Virus record (IMG/VR): IMGVR_UViG_3300034374_001920
Span: 1 to 64,000 of that record
Source of the DNA: a virus
DNA: 64,000 bases
Direction: 5' to 3' (one strand)
Of the stretch, positions 37,230 to 46,494 are shown one piece after another. The notes beneath the pieces are model-generated. The model searched no databases. It was not told the origin of the DNA and saw only the letters and a program-made list of their open reading frames with translations. Within the stretch, counting starts at the first letter, position 1, and the number at the start of each line of letters is the position of its first letter. The translations under genes and the position numbers were made by a program.

Positions 37230-37991
37230 ATGGCGACACCAAATACTAGAGACGAGTTTATAGATTATTGTTTACGTGCACTTGGACATCCGGTCATCGA
37301 AATCAATATAGATGACGAACAACTGGATGACAGGGTTGATGAGTCTTTGCAATGGTTTCGGGAACATCATCCGGATGGGTCTCGCCGTTTCTACGTGTCT
37401 CATCAATTGTCACAGACGGACATCAATAATGGATATCTGGATCTGGGGAATACAGACATTAACACTGTGGTCCGTATGTTCCCTGTTAATACTGTGTCAC
37501 AAACAACCAACTTCTTCGACATCAAATATCAGATGATGTTGAACGATATCACCGATCTAAATAATTATGCCGGTGATATTGCGTACTACGAAATGTTGCA
37601 ACAACACCTGTCTCTACTTGATATGAAACTAACGGGTATGCCCGAAGTGACATTTTCAAAACAAGAGAACCGACTCTACTTCTATATGAGTAGCGAGAAG
37701 GTGAGTGTGGGTGACTATGTTGTTATTGAGGTTTACGGTATTCGAACTCCGTCTTCTGGTAGTTCGGACTACTTGTCTCTGTGGAACCACAAGTTCCTAA
37801 AAGAATACACAACTGCAATCATCAAAAAACAGTGGGGACAGAATTTATTGAAATTTGAAGGGATGCAACTTCCTGGCGGTGTCACCATATCTGGGCGACA
37901 AATCTACGAGGATGCACAAACTGACATCGAAAGAATCTTAACTAAGTTTAGGGAAGAGGAAGATGTTGGACCTATGTTCTTTATAGGATAA
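37230..37991 (+). CDS. gp13: gp13 neck protein
   Basis: 253 residues (T4 gp13 is 309). It shows the gp13 pattern of marine T4-like phages: EFIDYCLRALGHPVIEINIDDEQLDDRVDESLQWFREHHPDGS at the start, DIKYQMMLNDI in the middle and GVTISGRQIYEDAQTDIERI at the end. gp13 and gp14 form the neck ring complex that closes the filled head and receives the tail. It lies 4 bases before gp14 with the order gp13-gp14-gp15-gp16-gp17 intact. Confidence 0.9.
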   Translation: MATPNTRDEFIDYCLRALGHPVIEINIDDEQLDDRVDESLQWFREHHPDGSRRFYVSHQLSQTDINNGYLDLGNTDINTVVRMFPVNTVSQTTNFFDIKYQMMLNDITDLNNYAGDIAYYEMLQQHLSLLDMKLTGMPEVTFSKQENRLYFYMSSEKVSVGDYVVIEVYGIRTPSSGSSDYLSLWNHKFLKEYTTAIIKKQWGQNLLKFEGMQLPGGVTISGRQIYEDAQTDIERILTKFREEEDVGPMFFIG

Positions 37992-37995
37992 CAGT

Positions 37996-39741
37996 ATGCC
38001 AACCAACCCATATATCAGTCAGTCTGTAAAGAGTGAACAGAACTTATACGAAGACTTGGTGATTGAGTCACTGAAGTTTTACGGACAAGACGTATACTAC
38101 ATTCCACGAGAGATCGTCAATAAAGATAAAGTCTTTCTTGATGACGTTCCGTCACGCTTCACTGATGCGTATAAGGTGGAGATGTATATTGAGAACGTGG
38201 AAGGATGGCAGGGTGAGGGTGACTTGTTTACGAAATTCGGTATTGAGTTGCGTGACCAAGCTACCTTTGTTGTTGCACGTAGACGTTGGAAGAAACTGAT
38301 CGGTGACTATCTGACCGAAAATAACTTCCGTCCACGTGAGGGTGATGTAATCTACACACCATTGTCAGAGTCTATCTGGCAGATCACTAAGGTAGAAACC
38401 GAAACTCCTTTCTACCAACTCAGTCAACTACCTACGTTCAGACTTCAGTGCGAACTCTTCGAGTACAGTGACGAAGACTTTGACACGGGTATCGACGATA
38501 TTGACATCATCGAATATGAGGGTGCATATCAGTATGCACTGACAATGCATCCTAATGATACTACGGGTAGTATCGCCACCGCAACCGTTGATGGATTGGA
38601 TTTCAACGGAGGTATTACAGGACTTACAGTTACTCACGCCGGTGCGGGATATGATAGTGCGGGTGCGGTTGTTGCAACATTCTCTGGTTTCGACTCGGCC
38701 GGTAACACCGCTAAGTTCGGTGAAAACTCTATCAACATGTCCCTCTCTAGAGGTATTGAAGGTAACGATCTTAAACTCATCGACAGTAGTGGTTTTGTCG
38801 AATACTTCCTGAGACTCAATGCATATCCGACTTCGGGTCAAGGTGCCATGTTCACCATTGGTGGTGGACAAGACGGAGGTACTAAACAGTATATCTTTGG
38901 TGTCGGTTCAGGCGGAGGTATTGTATACTCTCGTGCAGACAATGAGGGAGACTCTGCACAAATTGTTGGTGGTGTCACTCTCAGTTTGGGATCTTGGAAC
39001 CACATAGGTATCGGTCAAGACAGCGATACCATGTACATGTTCATAAACGGAAGTAGAGTCACACCAAACGTTACCCTTCCAAATACTGCGGACTTTATCA
39101 GTGGTACGTATTCGTTTGGTGCGGTTGCCGCCCGTGATCTGGATGGTATATCTTATGGTGGTCTCTCCGGTCACATCGATGAGATCAAGGTTTCTGCGGG
39201 TACAGAAAATCAGATTCTCGCAAGTCGTTATTCCGGAGACTCCGACACAATCACTGTTCCTACTGTAGAACATGATAGTGACTCAAGAACATCTCTACTT
39301 GAACACGCTAACGGAACTCTACCTACGGTTACTGCGGTGTTGAACTCTTCGGGTGGAATTGGATCTTTAACAGTAGACACTGCTGGTTTCAACTACAACG
39401 GTACACCTACTGTATCTTTCAATACACCTGTAAACGGAGGAAACTTCGCTACGGGACAGATCGTTACTCAGGTATTCCCTACATACACAATGAAGGGCGA
39501 GGTAACAGACTGGTCAGATTCAGATCGTGTACTGCAACTCGCACACGTAGGTGCGACAGACGGGAAGTTCCACGAGTTCAATACAACACGCATGGTTACT
39601 AGTGGTTCGGTGCAACACGTTCCTTCATTGGTGACTGAGTTACAGGAGATTCAGAATACCGCACAGAATAAGATATTCGATGACTTTGAGGGCGACTTCT
39701 TAGACTTCTCAGAAAGTAACCCGTTTGGAGATATGAGTTAA
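37996..39741 (+). CDS. gp14: gp14 neck protein with inserted LamG-like domain
   Basis: 581 residues, more than twice T4 gp14 (256). The N-terminal ~185 residues are gp14 (LYEDLVIESLKFYGQDVYYIPREI; VARRRWKKLIG; PREGDVIYTPLSESIWQITKVE; YQLSQLPTFRLQCELFEYSDEDFDTG). The last ~85 residues resume the neck protein (VQHVPSLVTELQEIQNTAQNKIFDDFEGDFLDFSESNPFGD). Between them are a GAGYDSAGAVVATFSG linker, a ~160-residue LamG/concanavalin-like jelly roll (~241-402: GSWNHIGIGQDSDTMYMFINGSRV, then GLSGHIDEIKVSAG) and a second GG-type linker (FNYNGTPTVSF). The insertion is in frame and probably exposed on the neck. Confidence 0.85.
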   Translation: MPTNPYISQSVKSEQNLYEDLVIESLKFYGQDVYYIPREIVNKDKVFLDDVPSRFTDAYKVEMYIENVEGWQGEGDLFTKFGIELRDQATFVVARRRWKKLIGDYLTENNFRPREGDVIYTPLSESIWQITKVETETPFYQLSQLPTFRLQCELFEYSDEDFDTGIDDIDIIEYEGAYQYALTMHPNDTTGSIATATVDGLDFNGGITGLTVTHAGAGYDSAGAVVATFSGFDSAGNTAKFGENSINMSLSRGIEGNDLKLIDSSGFVEYFLRLNAYPTSGQGAMFTIGGGQDGGTKQYIFGVGSGGGIVYSRADNEGDSAQIVGGVTLSLGSWNHIGIGQDSDTMYMFINGSRVTPNVTLPNTADFISGTYSFGAVAARDLDGISYGGLSGHIDEIKVSAGTENQILASRYSGDSDTITVPTVEHDSDSRTSLLEHANGTLPTVTAVLNSSGGIGSLTVDTAGFNYNGTPTVSFNTPVNGGNFATGQIVTQVFPTYTMKGEVTDWSDSDRVLQLAHVGATDGKFHEFNTTRMVTSGSVQHVPSLVTELQEIQNTAQNKIFDDFEGDFLDFSESNPFGDMS

Positions 39742-40514
39742 TGTTTGGTACTTGGTTTTACAACAAGAGAGTGAGGACTGCGGTATCCGTATTCGGATCG
39801 TTGTTCAATAACCTTTATGTCCTAAGACAGAACGCAAGTGGACAGACTATATCTACCGCTAAGGTTCCTCTGTCCTATGCACCCCGAAGAGACTTTATCG
39901 AAAGACTTGAAGCCATGCAGAGAGGTGAAGAGGCAGAACGTAGAGTTGCAGTCAAACTACCTAGAATGTCTTTCGAGATCACCAACATGCGGTATGACTC
40001 ACTCAGACAGTTACCCAAGGTAAACTCTTTCTACGAAAACGTAGCGGGAGATGATTACAAACGTAAACGGGTGTACACATCTGTACCCTACGACATCGAC
40101 TTCCAACTCAGTGTGTTTGCAAAGACACAAGATGATGCACTACAGATTGTAGAACAAATCATTCCATACTTCAACCCACAGTATTCAATTACTGTAAAAC
40201 CCTTTGCGGATGAGATGGATATTAAAGAGGACGTGCCAATCGTCCTCACAGGAATAACCTTTCAAGATACCTACGATGGACCTTTAGAGACAAGAAGGAC
40301 AATCGTTTATGATCTAACCTTCACCATGAAACTGTCTTTCTATGGACCGGAGAAAACTCAGAGTATTATTAGAGAGGTTAATAACAATCTGTATCTCATG
40401 GGTGCAGACAGTGACACCTTTATTCATAACATAAATATTACACCGGATCCAATTGATGTGAGTCCGGATAGTGACTATGGTTTTAATGTACAGTATTTGG
40501 ATAGCGCCGGATGA
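39741..40514 (+). CDS. gp15: gp15 tail terminator/sheath stabiliser
   Basis: 257 residues (T4 gp15 is 272). It aligns with T4 gp15 throughout: MFGTWFYNKRVRTAVSVFGSLFNNLYVLRQ at the start, VPLSYAPRRDFIERL, LPRMSFEI, FQLSVFAKTQDDALQIVEQIIPYFNPQYSITV, then TRRTIVYDLTFTMK. gp15 caps the tail tube and sheath and docks it to the neck. Its ATG overlaps the gp14 stop by one base and its TGA overlaps the gp16 ATG (ATGA). Confidence 0.93.
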   Translation: MFGTWFYNKRVRTAVSVFGSLFNNLYVLRQNASGQTISTAKVPLSYAPRRDFIERLEAMQRGEEAERRVAVKLPRMSFEITNMRYDSLRQLPKVNSFYENVAGDDYKRKRVYTSVPYDIDFQLSVFAKTQDDALQIVEQIIPYFNPQYSITVKPFADEMDIKEDVPIVLTGITFQDTYDGPLETRRTIVYDLTFTMKLSFYGPEKTQSIIREVNNNLYLMGADSDTFIHNINITPDPIDVSPDSDYGFNVQYLDSAG

Positions 40515-40858
40515 GTGAAGACAACAAGAATATAAAGACAGACTACGAGTATTCTAGGGAGACGTATTACGACATCCTTGAGAAGGGACGTGAGTCTATG
40601 GATCTGATGATTGAGGTCGCTCGACAGAGTGAACACCCTCGTGCGTTTGAAGTCCTGTCCACCATGATGAAGAACATGGCAGACATCAACGACAAGTTGA
40701 TGGAACTGAACAAGAAGAAAAAGGACGTAGAGAAAGAGGAACCCAAACAAGTCGGTACTACAAACAACAATCTCTTTATCGGGTCTACGACTGAACTCCA
40801 AAGATTTCTACAGAATGAACAAAAGGTGATTGATGCAGAGCCCATACGAGAAGAATAA
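40511..40858 (+). CDS. gp16: gp16 terminase small subunit
   Basis: 115 residues (T4 gp16 is 164). Helical throughout, with the conserved DYEYSRETYYDILEKGRESMDLMIEVARQSEHPRAFEVLSTMMKNMADIN core of T4-type small terminases. A Lys-rich stretch follows, then a C-terminal region. gp16 regulates the gp17 motor and helps recognise the DNA to be packaged. It overlaps gp15 by four bases and gp17 by 26 bases, so the three are translated together. Confidence 0.88.
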   Translation: MSEDNKNIKTDYEYSRETYYDILEKGRESMDLMIEVARQSEHPRAFEVLSTMMKNMADINDKLMELNKKKKDVEKEEPKQVGTTNNNLFIGSTTELQRFLQNEQKVIDAEPIREE

Positions 40859-42434
40859 TTACCTTGGTAATCCTAACGTTAAAAAGGATGGGGTTAACGA
40901 GGAATGGGATTCTCACAAGGTTTCGGAATATCAGAAATGTATGCAAAATCCCGCATACTTTGCGAAGACCTATGTCAAGATTATATCACTTGATAAGGGA
41001 CTTGTCAACTTCGACTTGTATCCATACCAAGAGAAAATGTTCCGACACTTCAACGAGAACAGATTTTCTATTGTACTCGCTTGTAGACAGTCCGGCAAAT
41101 CTATTTCGTCTGTGGTCTACCTTCTATGGTATGCAATCTTTCATCCCGAAAAGACTATTGCAATTCTTGCAAACAAGGGTTCAACTGCAAGGGAGATGTT
41201 AGCGCGTGTTACACTCGCCCTTGAAAATTTACCTTTCTTTCTCCAACCGGGCTGCAAAGCACTCAACAAAGGTAGCATCGAATTTTCCAACAATAGTCGT
41301 ATTATCGCTGCTGCTACCAGTGGCAGTTCTATCCGTGGTATGTCTGTTAACCTTCTATTTCTTGATGAGTTTGCTTTCGTTGAACGGGCTTCTGAATTCT
41401 ATACTTCTACCTACCCTGTCATCTCTTCTGGAAAGGACACAAAGGTTGTCATCACATCTACTGCAAACGGTATCGGAAACACTTTCCACAAGATATGGGA
41501 AGGGGCGGTACAAAAAGTTAATGAGTATCAGGCATTCACAGTAAACTGGTGGGATGTGCCAGGCCGTGATGAGGAGTGGAAGAAACAGACTATATCAAAT
41601 ACATCTCAACTCCAGTTTGATCAGGAGTTCGGGAACACATTTTTCGGGACGGGTGATACTTTAATCAATGCAGAGACTCTGCTTGACTTTCGATCAAAAC
41701 CGCCAATTGAAGTTCTCGAAGGTGGGAACTTCTTGGTATATCAGACCCCTCAAAAGGGTCACGAATACATCACCTTAGTAGATGTATCAAAAGGTAGAGG
41801 GCAGGATTATTCTACGTTTAACGTAATCGACATATCGGTCCAACCTTTTAAACAGGTTGCGGTTTATCGCTGTAACACTATATCTCCAATTCTCTTACCC
41901 AACTTTATCTATAAGTATTCGAATCTCTACAACAACGCATACGTAGTAATTGAATCAAATGATGCGGGTTCGGTGGTATGTAATGGATTATATCATGACT
42001 TGGAGTATGAGAATGTTCACGTTACCAGTTCAGTAAAAGCGTCTGGTATTGGTATTGAAATGAACCGTAAGGTCAAACGTCTGGGCTGTTCTGCAATCAA
42101 GGACATCCTTGAAAACCGCAAGTTGGAAATTGTTGATGAGAATACCATACTAGAGATATCGACGTTCGTATCGAAGGGTCAGTCTTATGAGGCGTCTGAA
42201 GGAAACCACGATGATCTCATGATGAACTTAGTACTGTTTGGGTATTTTGTCTCAACGCAATTCTTTGCAGATATGACCGACATCAACATCAAACAGATGT
42301 TATTTGAAAGAAGAATGAAGGAGATCGAAGACGATGTACCCCCATTCGGTTTTGTTGATACTGGATTAGAAAATATAGTTGAGGAACCGATTATAGAAAA
42401 TGAGTGGCAAGTCTGGAAACAGGATAACTGGTGA
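40833..42434 (+). CDS. gp17: gp17 terminase large subunit
   Basis: 533 residues from the ATG at 40833, preceded by AAGGTG; an in-frame TTG lies directly before it and is not needed. The N-terminal ATPase has Walker A CRQSGKS (~residue 85) and Walker B LLFLDEFAF (~175). The C-terminal RNase-H-like nuclease has acidic motifs LVDVSKGRGQDYS (~315), VIESNDAGS (~373) and GNHDDLMMNL (~460). It drives DNA into the prohead and makes the cuts at packaging start and end. It ends just before the gp18 late promoter. Confidence 0.97.
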   Translation: MQSPYEKNNYLGNPNVKKDGVNEEWDSHKVSEYQKCMQNPAYFAKTYVKIISLDKGLVNFDLYPYQEKMFRHFNENRFSIVLACRQSGKSISSVVYLLWYAIFHPEKTIAILANKGSTAREMLARVTLALENLPFFLQPGCKALNKGSIEFSNNSRIIAAATSGSSIRGMSVNLLFLDEFAFVERASEFYTSTYPVISSGKDTKVVITSTANGIGNTFHKIWEGAVQKVNEYQAFTVNWWDVPGRDEEWKKQTISNTSQLQFDQEFGNTFFGTGDTLINAETLLDFRSKPPIEVLEGGNFLVYQTPQKGHEYITLVDVSKGRGQDYSTFNVIDISVQPFKQVAVYRCNTISPILLPNFIYKYSNLYNNAYVVIESNDAGSVVCNGLYHDLEYENVHVTSSVKASGIGIEMNRKVKRLGCSAIKDILENRKLEIVDENTILEISTFVSKGQSYEASEGNHDDLMMNLVLFGYFVSTQFFADMTDINIKQMLFERRMKEIEDDVPPFGFVDTGLENIVEEPIIENEWQVWKQDNW

Positions 42435-42447
42435 AATTCTCCCTTTT

Positions 42448-42455
42448 TATAAATA
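42448..42455 (+). promoter_or_regulatory. T4-type late promoter (TATAAATA) for gp18
   Basis: Exact TATAAATA 66 bases before the gp18 ATG. The leader ends with a strong ribosome site (AAAGGAAAA). Confidence 0.82.
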
Positions 42456-42520
42456 AAAGTGTTGAATAGACCCGTATCATGTTAAACTCATAATTTGTAA
42501 ACGAAAAAAGGAAAACAGTC

Positions 42521-44359
42521 ATGGCATTAACCACACCGTCTGCTTCTCCTGCAATCACAGTCAAAGAGATCGACCTCTCAGGATTCGCTCCTAATGTCAC
42601 AACTTCGACTGGTGCGTTTGTAGGTAAGTTTCGTTGGGGCCCGGCAGAGGAACGCACACTAGTAGCAGATGAAGCTGGTCTAGTGCAAGTTTTCGCCGCA
42701 CCTAATGAAGATCATGCGACAGACTTTTTGTCTGCCGTGTACTTTTTAAAGTACTCAAACTCGTTGTTTGTTGTACGTGGTCACAATGGTTCTAAAAACG
42801 CACATTCCGGTTATGCCGCGGATGTGAACACCAGTGACTCCGGAGACAACATCGTAGTAAAAAACACTAATCACTTCGATACCACAGTCAAGAGTTCTCT
42901 CAATGCATCCACCAATAACTCTGGTGCATTCATTTCGAGATTCCCTGGCGCTTTGGGTAACGGACTTTCAGTAACATTCTGTCCTGCCGACAGTGCAGAT
43001 CGTTACTTTAATCAATGGGACTATCGTGGTTCCTTTGACCGTGCACCCACTTCAAGTTCTTGGGCGACAGATCGTTCAGGTACTTTGGATGAAATCCACG
43101 TTGCGGTTATTGACCGCAAGGGTGAATTCACAGGTACGCCTGGCTCGGTACTCGAAACCTTCCCACACCTTTCAGTTGCAAAAGGTGCGGTATCTACAGA
43201 AGGTGAACCACAGTACGTGGTAGACGCCATCAACCAGTCTTCTGGATATATCAGAATGTCTGGTTACTTTGATGGTGACTCTGCATTCTCTTCCACTCTT
43301 GCTGGTGGACAGGGTATTGGTCAGTACTGGGGAACCACTCCTGAAGTAGATTCCGCTACTAACTTTAGTACAGGAACTTCTGGATGGTTGAATTGGGACT
43401 CAGACAATAACGCACTCATCAAACTTTCGAATGGTGCAGATGACACTGACTTCACCGCTGGTGATATTGGTACTGCATTCGACTTGTTTGAAGATACAGA
43501 GAACGTCACAGTAGACTTCCTGATCTCACCTGTAGGTAACGGATCAGTGAATGACAGTGACGCTGTTACTATTGTCAATGATCTTAACGGTATCGCACAA
43601 CAGACTCGTAAAGACTGTGTTGTCGTGACTTCACCTAAGCGTAATGATACTGTTGGTGTCGCCGCTGGCACTGCGGTTTCCAATGCGGTTACGTTTGCAA
43701 ATAGTTTGACAAACTCATCGTACCTAGTAGTCGATAACAACTACCTCAAGGTTTTCGACAAGTACAATGACAAGTATGTCTTCATTCCTGCTGCATCATC
43801 TACTGCTGGTCTTATGGCTGCAACAGATGCGGTGGCCGCTCCTTGGTTCTCCCCTGCTGGTCAACGTAGAGGTAATTATGTCGGTGTAACCGATCTTGCA
43901 ATTACTCCTAACAAGACTCAGAGAGATACATTGTATAAGGCGGGTATTAACCCCATCGCCAACATTCCTGGCGCTGCAATCGTACTCTTCGGGGATAAAA
44001 CCCATGAGAACAGACCTTCTGCATTCGACAGAATCAACGTTCGTAGATTGTTCCTTGCACTGGAGCGTTCAATCGCTGCCGCTGCGAAGAACATCCTGTT
44101 TGAATTCAACGACGAGTTTACTCGTGCAGAATTCGTGAACGTTGTCGAACCTCTGTTGCGTGAGATCAGGGGTCGAAGAGGTATCACAGACTTCCGTGTT
44201 GTATGTGACGAAACAAACAACACGCCCGCTGTGGTCGATAGAAACGAATTTGTCGCTTCCATCTTTATCAAACCCGCACGTTCAATCAACTACGTAACAC
44301 TGAACTTTGTTGCAGTTAGAACGGGTGTCCAGTTTGATGAAGTTGTGGGTGCGGTCTAA
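42521..44359 (+). CDS. gp18: gp18 tail sheath protein
   Basis: 612 residues (T4 gp18 is 659). The start (SPAITVKEIDLSGFAPNVTTSTGAFVGKFRWGPAEERTLV) is diagnostic of T4-type contractile sheath subunits. The C-terminal domain INPIANIPGAAIVLFGDKTHENRPSAFDRINVRRLFLALERSIAAAAKNILFEFNDEFTR is the conserved inner sheath core. The middle (~75-330) is the variable outer part, with many Ser/Gly/Asp residues. It follows its own late promoter and precedes the tube gene by 19 bases. Confidence 0.97.
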   Translation: MALTTPSASPAITVKEIDLSGFAPNVTTSTGAFVGKFRWGPAEERTLVADEAGLVQVFAAPNEDHATDFLSAVYFLKYSNSLFVVRGHNGSKNAHSGYAADVNTSDSGDNIVVKNTNHFDTTVKSSLNASTNNSGAFISRFPGALGNGLSVTFCPADSADRYFNQWDYRGSFDRAPTSSSWATDRSGTLDEIHVAVIDRKGEFTGTPGSVLETFPHLSVAKGAVSTEGEPQYVVDAINQSSGYIRMSGYFDGDSAFSSTLAGGQGIGQYWGTTPEVDSATNFSTGTSGWLNWDSDNNALIKLSNGADDTDFTAGDIGTAFDLFEDTENVTVDFLISPVGNGSVNDSDAVTIVNDLNGIAQQTRKDCVVVTSPKRNDTVGVAAGTAVSNAVTFANSLTNSSYLVVDNNYLKVFDKYNDKYVFIPAASSTAGLMAATDAVAAPWFSPAGQRRGNYVGVTDLAITPNKTQRDTLYKAGINPIANIPGAAIVLFGDKTHENRPSAFDRINVRRLFLALERSIAAAAKNILFEFNDEFTRAEFVNVVEPLLREIRGRRGITDFRVVCDETNNTPAVVDRNEFVASIFIKPARSINYVTLNFVAVRTGVQFDEVVGAV

Positions 44360-44378
44360 GATAACAGGAGCTTAAGAA

Positions 44379-44906
44379 ATGGCAATTTTAGGAGTAGATG
44401 ACTTCAAGTCGAAGTTAAGAGGTGGTGGCGCTCGCGCCAACATGTTCAAGGCGACTGTTAACTTCCCCGCATATGCAGGGGGAGATGTGGAACTCACATC
44501 TTTCCTATGTAAGGCGGCACAGTTGCCCGCATCCGAAATGGGGGTTGTTACAATCCCGTTTCGTGGTAGACAGTTGAAGATCGCCGGTGACCGTACCTTC
44601 GGTACGTGGACCGTGACTATCATCAACGATACGGACTTCTTGGTACGTAACTCACTCGAACAGTGGATGAATGGTATTAATTCTCACCAAGCAAACACTG
44701 GTCTTACCAACCCCGTTGACTATCAGGCTGACCTGATCGTTGAACAGTTGGACAAGGATGGGTCAACTATCAAGACATATAATTTCCGTGGGTGTTTCCC
44801 AACTAACGTTGCGGCCATCGACGTGAATTATGAAACAGTAGATGCGATTGAGGACTTCACTTGTGAATTCCAAGTCCAGTACTGGGAGTCTAACACTACC
44901 AATTAA
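44379..44906 (+). CDS. gp19: gp19 tail tube protein
   Basis: 175 residues (T4 gp19 is 163). It shows the tube-protein pattern: DDFKSKLRGGGARANMFKATVNFP, then FLCKAAQLPASEMGVVTIPFRGRQLKIAGDRTFGTWTVTIINDTDF, NSLEQWMNGIN and FPTNVAAIDVNYETVDAIEDFTCEFQVQYWE. It forms the inner tube of the contractile tail. A perfect hairpin follows the stop codon, separating the gp18-gp19 unit from the portal gene. Confidence 0.95.
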   Translation: MAILGVDDFKSKLRGGGARANMFKATVNFPAYAGGDVELTSFLCKAAQLPASEMGVVTIPFRGRQLKIAGDRTFGTWTVTIINDTDFLVRNSLEQWMNGINSHQANTGLTNPVDYQADLIVEQLDKDGSTIKTYNFRGCFPTNVAAIDVNYETVDAIEDFTCEFQVQYWESNTTN

Positions 44907-44921
44907 TGGTGGTATAAGTAT

Positions 44922-44951
44922 AAGGTACGGAGGGGTAACTCTCCGTACCTT
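44922..44951 (+). terminator. Perfect 11-bp hairpin between gp19 and gp20
   Basis: AAGGTACGGAG (44922-44932) pairs fully with CTCCGTACCTT (44941-44951) around an 8-base loop. The following bases are only moderately T-rich (TCTTACTATA), so termination may be partial, or the hairpin may protect or process the tail mRNA 3' end. Confidence 0.6.
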
Positions 44952-44967
44952 CTTACTATAGTAGAGT

Positions 44968-46494
44968 TTGGAATATATGGCAGAGAACAACGGTATCAAA
45001 CTTTTTGGATTCGAGTTAAAGAGGATCCAGAAGAAAGATAAAGAACAGGAAAAACTCCCCTCTATTGTCCCAAAACAGGATGATGATGGCGCGGGGTATG
45101 TAACTGCCAGTGGAGCCCACTTCGGTCAATATATTGACATGAATGGGAACGAAGCGAAAGACAATGCAGAACTCATCAAAAAATATCGTGGTATCGCAGA
45201 ACATCCTGAAGTAGATGCCGCCATCGAAGATATTGTTAATGAGTCTATCAGTGCATCTGATGCAGAGTCATCCGTTGAAATCGTTCTTGATAAGGTAGAG
45301 GCACCCGACAGAATTAAGAAACTGATTGTTGAAGAATTTGACAATGTATGTTCTATGATGAACTTCAATGATCACGCCCACGATATCTTTAGATCGTGGT
45401 ACGTTGATGGTCGTATCGTACACCATCTAGTAGTAAACGAATCAAACCTCAAGGCGGGTATTCAAGAGATCCGGTCAATCGACTCCTCTAAGATCCGCAA
45501 AGTAAAAGAGGTCAAATACAAAAAGGATCAAAAGACAGACGCCAAAATCGTTGATAGTGTAAATGAGTTTTACATCTATCAAGAGAAGGCGGGTGCGAAC
45601 CAAGGCATCAAATTGTCTCCGGATTCTGTTTCGTATGTGACTTCGGGTCTACTTGACCCCTCTCGCAAACGTGTAGTGTCTTATCTACACAAGGCAATTA
45701 AACCCGTCAACCAGTTAAGGATGATGGAAGACTCTCTGGTGATCTATCGTCTCGCACGTGCACCTGAGAGAAGAATTTTCTATATCGACGTTGGTAACCT
45801 ACCTACGGGTAAGGCAGAACAACACATGAAAGACATCATGTCTCGTTATAGAAATAAGTTAGTCTACGATGCAAACACTGGACAGATCAAAGATGATCGT
45901 AAACACATGTCCATGTTGGAAGACTTCTGGTTACCTCGTAGAGAGGGTGGACGTGGTACAGAGATCAGTACCCTGCCTGGCGGGGAGAACCTTGGACAGA
46001 TAGATGACATCATCTACTTCCAGAAGAAACTGTACCGTTCATTGAATGTACCTATCAATAGACTGGAACAAGAAGCCCAGTTCTCGTTAGGTCGTTCAAC
46101 AGAAATCAATAGGGACGAAGTAAAGTTCCAGAAGTTTGTTGATAGACTTCGCAGACGTTTCTCTATGATGTTCTTGGGCATCATCAAGAAACAACTTGTC
46201 CTCAAGGGTATCATCACCGATGAGGATTGGGATGAGTGGAAGAACGATATCGTCATCGACTTTATTCGTGACAACCACTTCACCGAACTTAAGAACGCTG
46301 AGTTGTTAAGGGAACGTCTGGATACTATGGACAGAATTACACAGTATGTTGGTGAATACTTCTCGCGTGAATGGGTAATGAAAAATGTTATGATGATGTC
46401 AGATGATGACATCGAACAGATGAAAGATGAGGTCGAATCCGAAAACGATAAAGGTGACGGAGGAGAGGCGGACGATGGCGACGAATTCCAGTAA
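44968..46494 (+). CDS. gp20: gp20 portal protein
   Basis: 508 residues (T4 gp20 is 524). Portal signatures in order: KYRGIAEHPEVDAAIEDIVNE (~72-92), FRSWYVDGRIVHHLVV (~145), RKRVVSYLHKAIKPVNQLRMMEDSLVIYRLARAPERRIFYIDVGNLP, then DFWLPRREGGRGTEISTLPGGENLGQIDDI and LYRSLNVPINRLEQE. It forms the dodecameric vertex for packaging and tail joining. The C-terminus is acidic (KGDGGEADDGDEFQ). Its stop shares a base with the following 34-residue ORF. Confidence 0.97.
   Translation: MEYMAENNGIKLFGFELKRIQKKDKEQEKLPSIVPKQDDDGAGYVTASGAHFGQYIDMNGNEAKDNAELIKKYRGIAEHPEVDAAIEDIVNESISASDAESSVEIVLDKVEAPDRIKKLIVEEFDNVCSMMNFNDHAHDIFRSWYVDGRIVHHLVVNESNLKAGIQEIRSIDSSKIRKVKEVKYKKDQKTDAKIVDSVNEFYIYQEKAGANQGIKLSPDSVSYVTSGLLDPSRKRVVSYLHKAIKPVNQLRMMEDSLVIYRLARAPERRIFYIDVGNLPTGKAEQHMKDIMSRYRNKLVYDANTGQIKDDRKHMSMLEDFWLPRREGGRGTEISTLPGGENLGQIDDIIYFQKKLYRSLNVPINRLEQEAQFSLGRSTEINRDEVKFQKFVDRLRRRFSMMFLGIIKKQLVLKGIITDEDWDEWKNDIVIDFIRDNHFTELKNAELLRERLDTMDRITQYVGEYFSREWVMKNVMMMSDDDIEQMKDEVESENDKGDGGEADDGDEFQ

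Noticed and set aside
40830-40835. TTG start for gp17
   Set aside because: The adjacent in-frame ATG at 40833 is better and spaced correctly from AAGGTG.
42441-42512. CCTTTTT/AAAAAGG pairing around the gp18 late promoter as a second ribosome-site mask
   Set aside because: Only seven bases of low-complexity sequence with a loop of over 50 bases. Such matches between T-rich promoter flanks and purine-rich ribosome sites are expected by chance.
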